In this document: positions 15,324-22,970 of the stretch, in pieces
How the letters are laid out: every line of letters begins with the position of its first letter
Numbering within the stretch: the first letter of the stretch is position 1
DNA from: an uncultured Clostridia bacterium
Lineage (GTDB): Bacteria > Bacillota > Clostridia > TANB77 > CAG-508
DNA length: 28,900 bases
Assembly (NCBI GenBank): GCA_934122035.1
Contig: CAKOVP010000016.1
Coordinates: 1 to 28,900, forward strand
Reading direction: 5' to 3'
Position numbers and translations under genes: made by a program
Notes under the pieces: model-generated
Database searches by the model: none
What the model was told of the DNA's origin: nothing
The model's input: only the letters and a program-made list of their open reading frames with translations

Positions 15324-16808
15324 TTATTTTTTTCTTCTTCTTACTTGCCATACTATTATTCCTGTTAAAAGAATTAATACTGGTATTGAAATTATTATTA
15401 TTTGTATTATTATTTTTTGTTGTTCTGTTGCTGTAAATGTTGATATTGTTCCTGTGTCTTTTCTTACTGTTATGTTATCTGTTCTTTGTGTTAAGTAAGA
15501 AACTGAATTTAGTGCTAAATCTCTGTTATTATAGAATGATATTCCCATTACTCTGCTTTGGCTATTTGAGCTTGTGCCATATAGTTGTATACTTAAGTCA
15601 CTTGCAAATACACTATTTGCAAATATTACAGCTTTAGATGTTTTTTCTTCTTCATTTACTTTTATTTTTTTAGTAGCTATAGCTCCTATAATAGCTCCTG
15701 CTGCATCTTTATCTGCATCTATTCTTGTAGTTGAGTTTATTGTTAAGTCGTTTCTTAAGAAAGAAGAACTGGTTGCAGTTATTAAATTTTCTGTAGTAAC
15801 ACCTAAACTTTCTAGTTCTTCATCTGATTTGAATGTTAATTTTCCTGCATTTAATAATGCTACTGCACCATCTGATGATATATATTTTGTAATTTCAGAA
15901 GAATTACTTACTTGTGGTATTACAAAGTTTGGATATCCACTTAACATACTGCTTGTTGATTCTTCGAAGACTACTTCGTTAGATTCTTCCACACCATATT
16001 GTTCTAATATTTTATTAAAGTTTGCTAAGTTTACTCCTTGAATATTTGGATCTGCAAGAATTAATAAGTTTCCGCCTTTGTTTATATAGTCTATTATTAA
16101 ATCTCTTTCATATTCTGAAAAATCTTCCTTTAATGTTGTTAATACCAATACATCACAGTCATCTGGTACTTTACCATTTACTAATAAGTCTAGCGAATTT
16201 ACTGTGTTTGCCTCATTTTTTAAATATTCTTCAAATACAGTATATTGATCTGTATATTGAACATGATTTGTAACTAAGTATATGCTTGGTGTTTTTTCTA
16301 AGTTAACTGCAAGTATTGCATTTGTAAGTGCTTGTTCTGTTATGTCTATTTGTTCATATGTTGTGTTATCATATGTTGTAAGATCACTAGTCATTACTGC
16401 CTTTTTTCTATTTTCTGTTTCAACAATAACCAAACTTGAAATTCCACTTCCAAGTGCATAATCCGACTGTAAGTCTGGTCTTGTACTTACATCTGTTAAT
16501 TCTTCATATGTAATATGAGAATTTTGTTTATTGTATAGGTTTGCATATTCTTCTATTGCAGGATAATCACTCATTCCATATGCTATTATTTTTGTATCTT
16601 GATTAACACTTTTTACTTTGTCTATAGATTCTTGTGATAATGAATATAACTTATCTTTTGTTATATCTATATTTGCTATTTTTAGACTTCTAACATATAT
16701 GTTAAGTACTGTATATATTGCTATTATTATTACTATTAATAACATTGTTAAAAGTGTGCTTCTAAGCCATTTACCTTTTTTAAATAATTCTTTTGTCTTT
16801 TCTTTCAC
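15324..16808 (-). CDS. GldG-like ABC transporter auxiliary protein
   Basis: The 494-residue protein has a cytoplasmic start, one N-terminal membrane helix (about 17-38) and a large extracellular domain. It closes with a C-terminal membrane helix (about 468-487) and VRRRKK as a stop-transfer. The ectodomain has the features of the GldG/ABC_transp_aux family: DITKDKLYSLSQESIDKVKSV near the N-terminus, and DVLVLTTLKEDFSEYERDLIIDYINKGGNLLILADPNIQ, a DUF4350-like Rossmann core. In Bacteroidetes GldG supports gliding; in Firmicutes the GldA-F-G trio is an ABC exporter or extraction system of unknown substrate. The start is GTG 16808 with GGAGGAG upstream, 18 bases after the permease stop, so the trio is one operon. 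Confidence 0.85.
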   Translation of the reverse strand: MKEKTKELFKKGKWLRSTLLTMLLIVIIIAIYTVLNIYVRSLKIANIDITKDKLYSLSQESIDKVKSVNQDTKIIAYGMSDYPAIEEYANLYNKQNSHITYEELTDVSTRPDLQSDYALGSGISSLVIVETENRKKAVMTSDLTTYDNTTYEQIDITEQALTNAILAVNLEKTPSIYLVTNHVQYTDQYTVFEEYLKNEANTVNSLDLLVNGKVPDDCDVLVLTTLKEDFSEYERDLIIDYINKGGNLLILADPNIQGVNLANFNKILEQYGVEESNEVVFEESTSSMLSGYPNFVIPQVSNSSEITKYISSDGAVALLNAGKLTFKSDEELESLGVTTENLITATSSSFLRNDLTINSTTRIDADKDAAGAIIGAIATKKIKVNEEEKTSKAVIFANSVFASDLSIQLYGTSSNSQSRVMGISFYNNRDLALNSVSYLTQRTDNITVRKDTGTISTFTATEQQKIIIQIIIISIPVLILLTGIIVWQVRRRKK

Positions 16809-16826
16809 AATTTTCTCCTCCTTTTT

Positions 16827-17510
16827 CTATTTTACTAATTTTCTTCTTTTCATTACTATCATTGTTAGTATAACAAACATTATTGTCATAGATACTAAAT
16901 TTATTGTCTCTGTTATAGGGAATGTTCCTGTTGCAAAATGATAAAATAAATTTATTAATGATATTGAATTTAGTGTTGTAGAAATATTTGGAGCAAGCCA
17001 TGTTAATACAAATGCTGCAATTGTTACTATTGCTGCAATTATTTGATTTTCTGTTAAGCTTGATATAAACATTCCAAAAGCAGTATATGCCATTGACATT
17101 AGTAAAAAGCCAAACATTGCTGTTAATACTATTGGCATATCTGGAACTTTAAAGTAGCATAATATTGCTAAATAAATGAATGTTAATAATTCTGTAATTA
17201 TAATTACTCCAACTGCTGCTAAAAATTTACCAAGTGTAATTCCTATCATACTTCTAGGTGATGTCATTAGCAGTTGCTCTGTTCCATTTTTTCTTTCTTC
17301 TGCAAACATTCTCATTGTTAATAATGGAACTATGAATATTAATGTATAAATTGCTGAATAATAAAATACATATTGGAATGTTGTCATTCCTTGATATATT
17401 GTTGTTATATAAAATAAAATACTAAACATAGCTAGGAATATTCCTATAAAAACATAGCCTATAGGTGACAAAAAATATGTTTTAAATTCCTTTTTTAATA
17501 CTGCCCACAT
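16827..17510 (-). CDS. ABC-2 type transporter permease (GldF-like)
   Basis: The 227-residue protein has six membrane helices (about 13-35, 52-72, 100-127, 134-160, 163-183 and 202-220). It starts MWAVLKKEFKTYFLSPIGYVF, the standard opening of ABC-2/GldF permeases, and has MRMFAEERKNGTEQLLMTSP, the conserved cytoplasmic ATPase-contact segment. Its ATG overlaps the ATPase stop by one base (TAATG) and its ribosome binding site AAGGAGG lies in the last ATPase codons, so translation is coupled. Confidence 0.9.
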   Translation of the reverse strand: MWAVLKKEFKTYFLSPIGYVFIGIFLAMFSILFYITTIYQGMTTFQYVFYYSAIYTLIFIVPLLTMRMFAEERKNGTEQLLMTSPRSMIGITLGKFLAAVGVIIITELLTFIYLAILCYFKVPDMPIVLTAMFGFLLMSMAYTAFGMFISSLTENQIIAAIVTIAAFVLTWLAPNISTTLNSISLINLFYHFATGTFPITETINLVSMTIMFVILTMIVMKRRKLVK

Positions 17511-18622
17511 TATTTTTTACCTCCTTTTTGTTTTTTTGCTGTATTTTCTTTTTTCTCATTTTTGTTTGATTCTTTTTTATTTGTTTTTTCTGTCTTCTTT
17601 TCTGCTTTATTTACTTTTTCTTCTTTTTTTGCTTTTTCTTCTTTTTTTGCTTTTTCTTCTTTTTTTGCTGGTTTATTATCTTTTTCTGTTGCTGCATCTA
17701 TTAATGTTAAAAATGCATCCTCTAAAGATTTTTCTGCTTTTTTTAATTCGAATATTGTTATATCTTTTTTAGGCAATATTTCAAATAATTGTTTACGTAA
17801 GTCTATATCTGCTTTAGATTCTATCATATATTGTTTTGTTCCATCTTCATTGTCTTTTATGAATTTACATTCTGTGATTTCTGGAATTTCTTTTTTTAGC
17901 TTTGTCATATTTTTATTTTTATCTTCTACTGTAAGTAAAATTACATTTTTCTCTTCTGTCTTTTGCTCCAAGTTTTCTGGAGTATCTACTGCAATTATTT
18001 TTCCTTTATTTATTATGATTACTCTTTCACATATTTGGCTTACTTCTGATAATATGTGTGAGCTTAATATTACTGTATGTTTTTTACCTAGGTCTTTAAT
18101 TAACTTTCTTATTTCTGTTATTTGTCTTGGATCTAGTCCTACTGTTGGTTCATCTAATATTATTACTTTTGGATCTCCAACTAATGCTCCTGCTAAACTT
18201 ACTCTTTGCTTGTAACCTCTTGATAAGTTTCGAATAAGTTTTTTAGAAACGTCTTTTAAACCTGTTTCTTCTAATACTTTTTCTACATTTTCCTTTTTTT
18301 CTTTTCTTGGAACTTTTTTTAGTTCTGCCATATATGTTACAAACTCTTTAACTGTTAGTTCCGTATATAAAGGAACTCCTTCTGGCATATACCCAATTTG
18401 TTTTTTTGCTTTTGCAGACTGTCTTTGAACATCAAATCCATTCACTTCTATTGTTCCCTCTGTTGGTTCAATAAAACCTGTTATCATGTTCATTGTTGTT
18501 GATTTTCCTGCTCCATTAGGGCCTAAAAATCCAACAACTTCGCCGTCTTTTACTGTGAAACTTATGTTATCTACTGCAACAAAGTTTCCATACTTTTTTG
18601 TGACGTTTTTTACTTCTATCAC
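17510..18622 (-). CDS. ABC transporter ATP-binding protein (GldA-like) with Lys/Glu-rich tail
   Basis: I take GTG 18622 as the start (370 residues): GGAGG lies 7 bases upstream, and the alternative TTG 18637 overlaps that site. The nucleotide-binding domain has Walker A GPNGAGKS, Q-loop QIGYMPEG, signature LSRGYKQRVSLA (LSGGQ variant), Walker B VIILDEPT and the switch SSHILSE. A DUF4162-like region follows. From about residue 310 comes an 60-residue tail of Lys, Glu and Ala, containing three KKEEKA repeats, which is not part of the family. It powers the permease encoded next and the GldG-like protein. The tail could bind membrane lipids or nucleic acid (inference). Confidence 0.92.
   Translation of the reverse strand: MIEVKNVTKKYGNFVAVDNISFTVKDGEVVGFLGPNGAGKSTTMNMITGFIEPTEGTIEVNGFDVQRQSAKAKKQIGYMPEGVPLYTELTVKEFVTYMAELKKVPRKEKKENVEKVLEETGLKDVSKKLIRNLSRGYKQRVSLAGALVGDPKVIILDEPTVGLDPRQITEIRKLIKDLGKKHTVILSSHILSEVSQICERVIIINKGKIIAVDTPENLEQKTEEKNVILLTVEDKNKNMTKLKKEIPEITECKFIKDNEDGTKQYMIESKADIDLRKQLFEILPKKDITIFELKKAEKSLEDAFLTLIDAATEKDNKPAKKEEKAKKEEKAKKEEKVNKAEKKTEKTNKKESNKNEKKENTAKKQKGGKK
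17616..17671. repeat. 18-bp tandem repeat inside the ATPase gene
   Basis: About three copies of an 18-bp unit encode KKEEKA. Copy number change would keep the frame and lengthen or shorten the charged tail. Confidence 0.65.
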
Positions 18623-18755
18623 TTGTTTTTCCTCCAATCTATTATTTCCCTAAGTTTATACGTTTTATATATTAACACTAGTTTTTTTTTCTCGCAACTA
18701 ATTTTATGATTTTTCACATAGAATTCACATTTTAATAAGAAACAACTATATTAAA

Positions 18756-18784
18756 ATATCTGCCAAAATTGTTTTGGCAGATAT
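18756..18784 (-). terminator. Terminator of the prepilin-like locus
   Basis: Perfect 13-bp stem ATATCTGCCAAAA/TTTTGGCAGATAT with a 3-base loop, followed on the minus strand by TTTTAATA. It lies 3 bases after the stop codon of the segment at 18788-19131, and nothing similar follows the first stop at 19114. Confidence 0.8.
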
Positions 18785-18787
18785 AAA

Positions 18788-19131
18788 TTAATAATGTAAA
18801 TATGTAATTGCTAGCTCTAGGTTTCCTTCATTTTCTCCTTTGTCGCAATATATTTTTGATTTTTCAAACCATACGTTATGAGGCATACTTTCTGAGCCAG
18901 TATCTACTTTTTGAATACCTACAATTGTTGTTCCAATATCTATAGATTGTATTCCTGCACCACTTAAAACAGCATTATAAGTTTCTGTTTTTAATTCTTT
19001 AGAAGTTTTTGAACTATTGCTGTTTAGGCTTTTTTCATCACAGTTATTGTTCATAATGTCTGAACTAGATAAAACTACTGGTTTGTCTGTATCTGATGAA
19101 CTATATCCTGTAATTAATATCCTGCAATTAA
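18788..19131 (-). pseudogene. C-terminal segment of the prepilin-like gene, separated by a frameshift
   Basis: This reading frame is open across 19131-18788 and ends in TAA right before the terminator. The first ATG in it (19054, MNNNCDEKS, 88 residues) has no ribosome binding site. Upstream of that ATG the frame still codes a plausible sequence, ITGYSSSDTDKPVVLSSSDI. Removing one copy of the 14-bp tandem duplication at 19104-19131 joins it in frame to the preceding gene, giving one protein of about 516 residues. The segment has no recognised domain; it ends NLELAITYLHY with a beta-rich pattern and two cysteines. Confidence 0.65.
19104..19131. repeat. 14-bp tandem duplication at the gene break
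   Basis: TATCCTGTAATTAA (19104-19117) is followed directly by TATCCTGCAATTAA (19118-19131), one base different. Being 14 bp, it shifts the frame of the prepilin-like gene and creates its stop codon. Confidence 0.85.
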
Positions 19132-20352
19132 ACTATGCATTTGTGCATAAGTAACTGCCACGTAACTTTCTCCGCTAAATCTTCCTCTTGGAACTTTTAT
19201 TGCCACATATTGTACTCCATTTAAAGCTTTTGTTGATTGTAGGGCTTTTCCATCTGGGTATAAAGCAACTGTTGGATATGAGGAATTTATTCCTATACAT
19301 CCATTTACCCCTACAGTACTCATATCTGGATAGGAATTGTTTACAGCACTAGCTCCAGCATTATAGCCATTATTATAGCCCGCCGATTTTCCAGCACTAT
19401 ACCCATCATTATATCCAGCCGATTTTCCTGCATTATATCCATCATTATATCCAGCTGATTTTCCTGCATTATATCCATTTTGGTAAGCTTCGTTAATCTC
19501 ACTCGACATAAGTTTTTGCATATCTGATATATTAACTCCAACGTATGAACCTCCATCATAAACTCCACTAGGGACTTGCATTGCCACATATGTCTGTCCA
19601 TCTAAAGCTGCTGTTCTTTGTAAATTTGTCGCATTAGGATACAATGCAACATTTGGATATGAAGAGTTCATTCCTATACATCCATTTTTTCCTACCGTAC
19701 TTCTATAGCCTCCAAAGTAATTATATACTGTTTCTTTGTTTATTCTAGCTTCTGGTGCCCAACTTTCTCCATTAGAGTAATATGCGCCTTCTGGTAATGC
19801 ATTTATAGCAAAATAATCTGAACCAGATTCCCAGCCACCATATTGATATTGCCCTCTGTTAACCATAGTTCCCGTAATTTTGCTTCCATTTACCCACGCA
19901 GTTACTCCTTCTATTAGTTGTTCTGCTACTGCAGTGGCAGATGTTTGCATTGATAAACTTGCTACTGTTATTATTCCTTCTCCGTTATGATAGCCTTGCG
20001 GAATTGTATAACTTCCTCCAGCATTTAATGTTATTGCTTTTGCCTTATTTTCTGGCATTGTTCCTTCTTTTAAAGTTCCATTACTATCTGAAAAATACGT
20101 TTTTCCTTTTATTACATCTTGCGGAGATGCTGTAGCCTGTATAGCTTCTCCTTTTGCTAATTTTACTTCTAAACTATTTATATTACTATTTGATTTTTCC
20201 ACTTTTTCTTCTGTATTTGAAACCATTGCTTTCGTTCTATTAATTATTCCATTGTTTCCTGTTAATGTTGAAATTGTAACTCCTGCCAATATTAATAGCA
20301 CTACTATTGCTACTGCTAAAGCTACTAATGTAACTCCATTTTTACTTTTCAC
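19114..20352 (-). CDS. Prepilin-like surface protein with tail-fibre-like domains
   Basis: The 412-residue product starts at GTG 20352 with AAAGGAG 11 bases upstream. Residues 1-30 are a Clostridial type IV prepilin-like N-terminus, KNGVTLVALAVAIVVLLILA, followed by GVTISTLTGNNGIINRTK and a helix to about 68. Residues 77-167 (IKGKTYFSDSNGTLKEGTM, LNAGGSYTIPQGYHNGEG, AWVNGSKITGTMVNRG) read like the beta-strand repeats of phage tail fibres of Clostridia. Two copies of a 65-residue unit (about 219-283 and 346-412; NGCIGMNSSYP...VALYP...YVAMQVPSG) flank a linker of Tyr/Gly repeats, YNAGKSAGYNDG, at about 293-335. The likely role is a pilus-tip or surface adhesin exported by a pilus or secretion machinery encoded elsewhere. 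The C-terminus seems lost to a frameshift. It has no strong promoter in the present orientation. Confidence 0.75.
   Translation of the reverse strand: MKSKNGVTLVALAVAIVVLLILAGVTISTLTGNNGIINRTKAMVSNTEEKVEKSNSNINSLEVKLAKGEAIQATASPQDVIKGKTYFSDSNGTLKEGTMPENKAKAITLNAGGSYTIPQGYHNGEGIITVASLSMQTSATAVAEQLIEGVTAWVNGSKITGTMVNRGQYQYGGWESGSDYFAINALPEGAYYSNGESWAPEARINKETVYNYFGGYRSTVGKNGCIGMNSSYPNVALYPNATNLQRTAALDGQTYVAMQVPSGVYDGGSYVGVNISDMQKLMSSEINEAYQNGYNAGKSAGYNDGYNAGKSAGYNDGYSAGKSAGYNNGYNAGASAVNNSYPDMSTVGVNGCIGINSSYPTVALYPDGKALQSTKALNGVQYVAIKVPRGRFSGESYVAVTYAQMHSLIAGY
19348..19478. repeat. 36-bp coding repeats (YNAGKSAGYNDG)
   Basis: About three and a half degenerate copies of a 12-residue unit lie in the linker between the two duplicated domains of the prepilin-like protein. 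The unit keeps the Y-x-x-G spacing. Confidence 0.8.
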
Positions 20353-20384
20353 TATATCTTTTTCTCCTTTTGTATATATTGTTA

Positions 20385-20401
20385 TTAAGTATGTAACTTA
20401 A
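20385..20401. repeat. 17-bp inverted repeat, left copy
   Basis: TTAAGTATGTAACTTAA. It is the exact reverse complement of the copy at 20555-20571. Each copy is itself a near-palindrome with a 5-base centre; here the palindrome extends to 9-bp arms (20382-20404). Confidence 0.85.
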
Positions 20402-20515
20402 TAAAACAAGAAATGTTTTAAAGCAGTTATATTTTAAGACTTTTATGTTCTTTACTTTATAATTTTTTTATCATTTTTTATTGCTAATTTTGCGTTTCTA
20501 AATTTACATTTTTTG

Positions 20516-20544
20516 TTGATTTTATTATTGATTTATGGTATAAG
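20516..20544 (+). promoter_or_regulatory. Promoter-like sequence between the inverted repeats
   Basis: TTGATT (20516-20521), 17 bp, TATAAG (20539-20544), pointing away from the prepilin-like gene. yhbY has its own better promoter further on. If the segment between the repeats were inverted, this promoter would point at the prepilin-like gene with its -10 box near 20412. Confidence 0.45.
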
Positions 20545-20554
20545 TAAATTATCG

Positions 20555-20571
20555 TTAAGTTACATACTTAA
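20555..20571. repeat. 17-bp inverted repeat, right copy
   Basis: TTAAGTTACATACTTAA. It is surrounded by further symmetry so that 20546-20560 and 20566-20580 form a perfect 15-bp stem with a TACAT loop. No T-run follows at the expected distance. Confidence 0.85.
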
Positions 20572-20624
20572 CGATAATTTTGTATTACTTTTTGTTTAAC
20601 CGTTCATATAAATTTTGTTATGTA

Positions 20625-20653
20625 TTGAAAAATTCCCTTTTATGTTATATAAT
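20625..20653 (+). promoter_or_regulatory. Promoter of yhbY
   Basis: TTGAAA (20625-20630), 17 bp, TATAAT (20648-20653), 33 bp before the ATG. Confidence 0.7.
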
Positions 20654-20685
20654 ATTAATATATTTTTAGATTGGAGAATTTTATT

Positions 20686-20979
20686 ATGACAAGTAAACAA
20701 CGTGCTTATTTAAGAGGTTTGGCAAATAACATTGACGCTATTTTTCAAGTTGGAAAAAATGGTATTTCGGATAATTTTATAAATCAAATAAACGATGCTT
20801 TGGAAGCAAGAGAATTAATTAAAATTTCTGTTTTAGAAACTGCTCCAGAAGAAATTTTAGAGATTGCAAATATTTTAGCAAATTCTACAAGATCTGAAAT
20901 TGTTCAAACTATGGGTAGCAAAATTACTCTTTACAGGGCAAGAAAAAAGAACTCTAAAATTATACTTCCAAAAAAGTAA
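20686..20979 (+). CDS. yhbY: YhbY-family RNA-binding protein (CRS1/YhbY)
   Basis: The 97-residue single-domain protein has MTSKQRAYLRGLAN, FQVGKNGISDNFINQINDAL, AREL-IKISVL and RARKKNSKIILP, a complete CRM (YhbY) domain with the GxxG-type loop VGKNG. YhbY associates with the large ribosomal subunit precursor and helps its assembly. I start at ATG 20686, preceded by TGGAG nine bases away; the frame extends five codons further to a TTG but that overlaps the ribosome binding site. It is transcribed alone and ends at a strong terminator. Confidence 0.93.
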   Translation: MTSKQRAYLRGLANNIDAIFQVGKNGISDNFINQINDALEARELIKISVLETAPEEILEIANILANSTRSEIVQTMGSKITLYRARKKNSKIILPKK

Positions 20980-21024
20980 AATTTTATATTTACAGTTTTA
21001 TTAACAAAAATGTTTAATTTATTA

Positions 21025-21062
21025 AAAAAGAATTTAAGTTTAAATATACTTAAATTCTTTTT
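21025..21062. terminator. Bidirectional terminator between yhbY and the CmpB-like gene
   Basis: AAAAAGAATTTAAGT and ACTTAAATTCTTTTT form a 15-bp stem with an 8-base loop, with A and T runs at the two sides, 5 bases from the end of the converging gene. Confidence 0.85.
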
Positions 21063-21067
21063 TATAA

Positions 21068-21769
21068 TTATTTTTCTAATATGCTTGATGCATAAATTAA
21101 TGTTCCTTCATTATTCATTATTCTTAAGTTTGGAAATATTTTATTCATTCTTTCATTTGTAAAAACAATGTTTTCTATTTTTTCTATAATATTGTTATTA
21201 CTAATGTAATTTCTTCCATTTAAAACCTCTTTTGCGTTCCTTGAATACACAACAAATCCCCAGATTGTGGATAAAATATATAAAGTTATTGTTACTGTTA
21301 ATATAATATCCAAAATTTTACTTCTTTTTCCATTCATTTTATTTATTAATTTATCCAAGTATTTTTTTATAAACAACATAAACACTACTACGATTACTGT
21401 AAATACCACTGAATATGCTAAACATATTCTTCCGTTTAAGTTGCAATATTTCTTAGAATAATTCCAAAATATAGAACCGTTAACACCTTCTAGTATAAAG
21501 CTTATTGCATATTGCATTAATGATACTAAGATTATGCTTATTATAAATAATTTTATTTTTTTATTTTTAAATTTGCCTAATGCATTAATTAAAATTAAAG
21601 ACGAAATTCCATATATAAAACAAAGTGTTCCTAAATATAATCCTCTTGCACCGATTGTTTTACTCATTATTACATATACTATAGTTTCGGTTATAAGTCC
21701 CGATAAACTAAAAATAATAAAATACCATAAATTTATATGAAATTTAGAACTTTTATTTTTGTTTTCCAT
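21068..21769 (-). CDS. CmpB-type putative ABC transporter permease (PF06541)
   Basis: The 233-residue protein has five or six membrane helices. The N-terminal part reads LWYFIIFSLSGLITETIVYV, then RGLYLGTLCFIYGISSLIL, then ISFILEGVNGSIFWNYSKKYCNLNGRICLAYS. The W-x-Y-S...N-L-N-G-R-I-C segment is the hallmark of the family called putative ABC transporter permease in Clostridia. No ATPase gene lies beside it and no transport function is demonstrated for the family; the name is historical. The gene stands alone between a terminator and a tRNA promoter region. Confidence 0.78.
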   Translation of the reverse strand: MENKNKSSKFHINLWYFIIFSLSGLITETIVYVIMSKTIGARGLYLGTLCFIYGISSLILINALGKFKNKKIKLFIISIILVSLMQYAISFILEGVNGSIFWNYSKKYCNLNGRICLAYSVVFTVIVVVFMLFIKKYLDKLINKMNGKRSKILDIILTVTITLYILSTIWGFVVYSRNAKEVLNGRNYISNNNIIEKIENIVFTNERMNKIFPNLRIMNNEGTLIYASSILEK

Positions 21770-21938
21770 TTTACTAGTATTCCTTATACAATCTATTTAG
21801 GTTTTTATAAAGGCTTTACCTATAAACCTTTCTAAGAACCAATATAAATTTTTATTATTAATTTATATAGCACGAACTCTATTGTATAACAAATATTATA
21901 AATTTTCCACATTTTTATGCAATATTTTTAAAATTCGG

Positions 21939-21967
21939 TTGACAAAACTCTTTTTTAGCATTATAAT
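21939..21967 (+). promoter_or_regulatory. Consensus promoter of tRNA-Arg(TCT)
   Basis: TTGACA (21939-21944), 17 bp, TATAAT (21962-21967), both perfect, 19 bp before the tRNA. Confidence 0.93.
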
Positions 21968-21986
21968 AATTATTGCATTTGCAAAT

Positions 21987-22063
21987 GGGTCAATAGCTCA
22001 GTTGGATAGAGCATACGCCTTCTAAGCGTAGGGTCGGGGGTTCGAATCCCTTTTGGCCCACCA
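21987..22063 (+). tRNA. tRNA-Arg (TCT)
   Basis: The 77-base cloverleaf has acceptor GGGTCAA/TTGGCCC with one G-T pair, anticodon stem TACGC/GCGTA with loop CTTCTAA (anticodon TCT, reading AGA/AGG), T arm GGGGG-TTCGAAT-CCCTT and encoded CCA. Confidence 0.96.
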
Positions 22064-22073
22064 AAAAGTGTAG

Positions 22074-22100
22074 CAGTATCTAAAATGGTACTGTTTTTTT
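22074..22100 (+). terminator. Terminator of tRNA-Arg(TCT)
   Basis: CAGTA (22074-22078) pairs with TACTG (22089-22093), followed by seven T. Confidence 0.7.
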
Positions 22101-22153
22101 GTATACTTCTATTTTGCTCTTTATATTTTTAATTAAACTGAAAATTTGCAATA

Positions 22154-22176
22154 AAAAAATGTGCATTACTGCACAC
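22154..22176 (-). terminator. Terminator of the 221-residue hypothetical gene
   Basis: TGTGCA/TGCACA with a 4-base loop, then seven T on the minus strand (22160-22154), 5 bases after the stop codon. Confidence 0.75.
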
Positions 22177-22180
22177 TTTT

Positions 22181-22846
22181 TTATTTGCCTTCATAATCTG
22201 TTAAATCTGGTGTTTCAAAATCTTTGTCTGTTAGACTGTTAAAATGATAGTTTGAATAGTCTGTTGTTTGTGTTGTTTTTTTGTTTGTATCTGTTGATGT
22301 ATATTTCATAATATTTCTTACACAATACCCCTTTTCCTTACTTATGTACGTTGTGTCTCCTGTAATTATACTTAAGCAATTTATTTTGTAACAGTCTTCA
22401 CCATTTACGTTTTCTTCTGTTATTAATGAAAATAACGCATACATTTTTATATTACTTTCATTAAATTTAGCTGGTAAGCCTATTCCTACTAATTTATTAC
22501 CATCATCGGTGGTAAATTTTTTGTTGGCTGGATATATCATAGTTGTTTTGTCTGTTTTCTCATTGTATATTGCTATTAATGTTCTGTTAAATTCGTTCTG
22601 GTTCATTTTGAACATTTTACTATTGTCTTTACTTTTTGAAATAACCGTGTTTCTAGGCATAGTACTGTCACCATCGTAAAAGGTACAAGTAAATTCAAAA
22701 CTATTTGCACTTAAGTTTTCTTGTTGTAAACTTAGCAAGTTTGATAATATTATATAGTTTCTAACAAAATTTACTACTATTAAAATTATTAATATTGCTA
22801 AAACTAATAATATTATTGTTGTAATTTTAGATTTTACATTTTTCAT
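22181..22846 (-). CDS. Membrane-anchored hypothetical protein, beta-rich
   Basis: I do not recognise this 221-residue protein. It has a short basic N-terminus, one membrane helix (about 9-28) and an extracellular region of alternating strands. Segments such as NSFEFTCTFYDGDSTMPRN, TMIYPANKKFT, DCYKINCLSIITGDTTYIS and GYCVRNIMKYTST resemble the LolA/LppX-like sheet of lipoprotein-sorting or sporulation proteins (inference, weak). There are four ectodomain cysteines. The start has a GAGGAGG ribosome binding site. It lies 124 bases after a second anchored hypothetical gene on the same strand. Confidence 0.65.
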   Translation of the reverse strand: MKNVKSKITTIILLVLAILIILIVVNFVRNYIILSNLLSLQQENLSANSFEFTCTFYDGDSTMPRNTVISKSKDNSKMFKMNQNEFNRTLIAIYNEKTDKTTMIYPANKKFTTDDGNKLVGIGLPAKFNESNIKMYALFSLITEENVNGEDCYKINCLSIITGDTTYISKEKGYCVRNIMKYTSTDTNKKTTQTTDYSNYHFNSLTDKDFETPDLTDYEGK

Positions 22847-22970
22847 AATTTTTCCTCCTCTGTTTTTACAATTATAATAACATAGTATAAAACGTTTGTC
22901 TATTTTTTTATCATATAATATTAAATTAATTAGTAACTTGTATTTTCATTTCTTATCTAAAACAAACAAT

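Noticed and set aside
17536..18215. 217-residue plus-strand ORF rich in Phe/Ser
   Set aside because: It is the antisense of the ABC ATPase; the repeats come from the KKEEKA coding repeat.
18788..19054. Independent 88-residue gene
   Set aside because: No ribosome binding site before its ATG, and the same frame is open and protein-like upstream to the tandem duplication.
19348..19478. CRISPR-like regular repeats
   Set aside because: The 36-bp periodicity is a coding repeat without spacers, in frame with the prepilin-like protein.
20546..20580. Terminator for transcription entering from the left
   Set aside because: The 15-bp stem is perfect but there is no T-run at the correct distance on either strand; better explained as the palindromic repeat.
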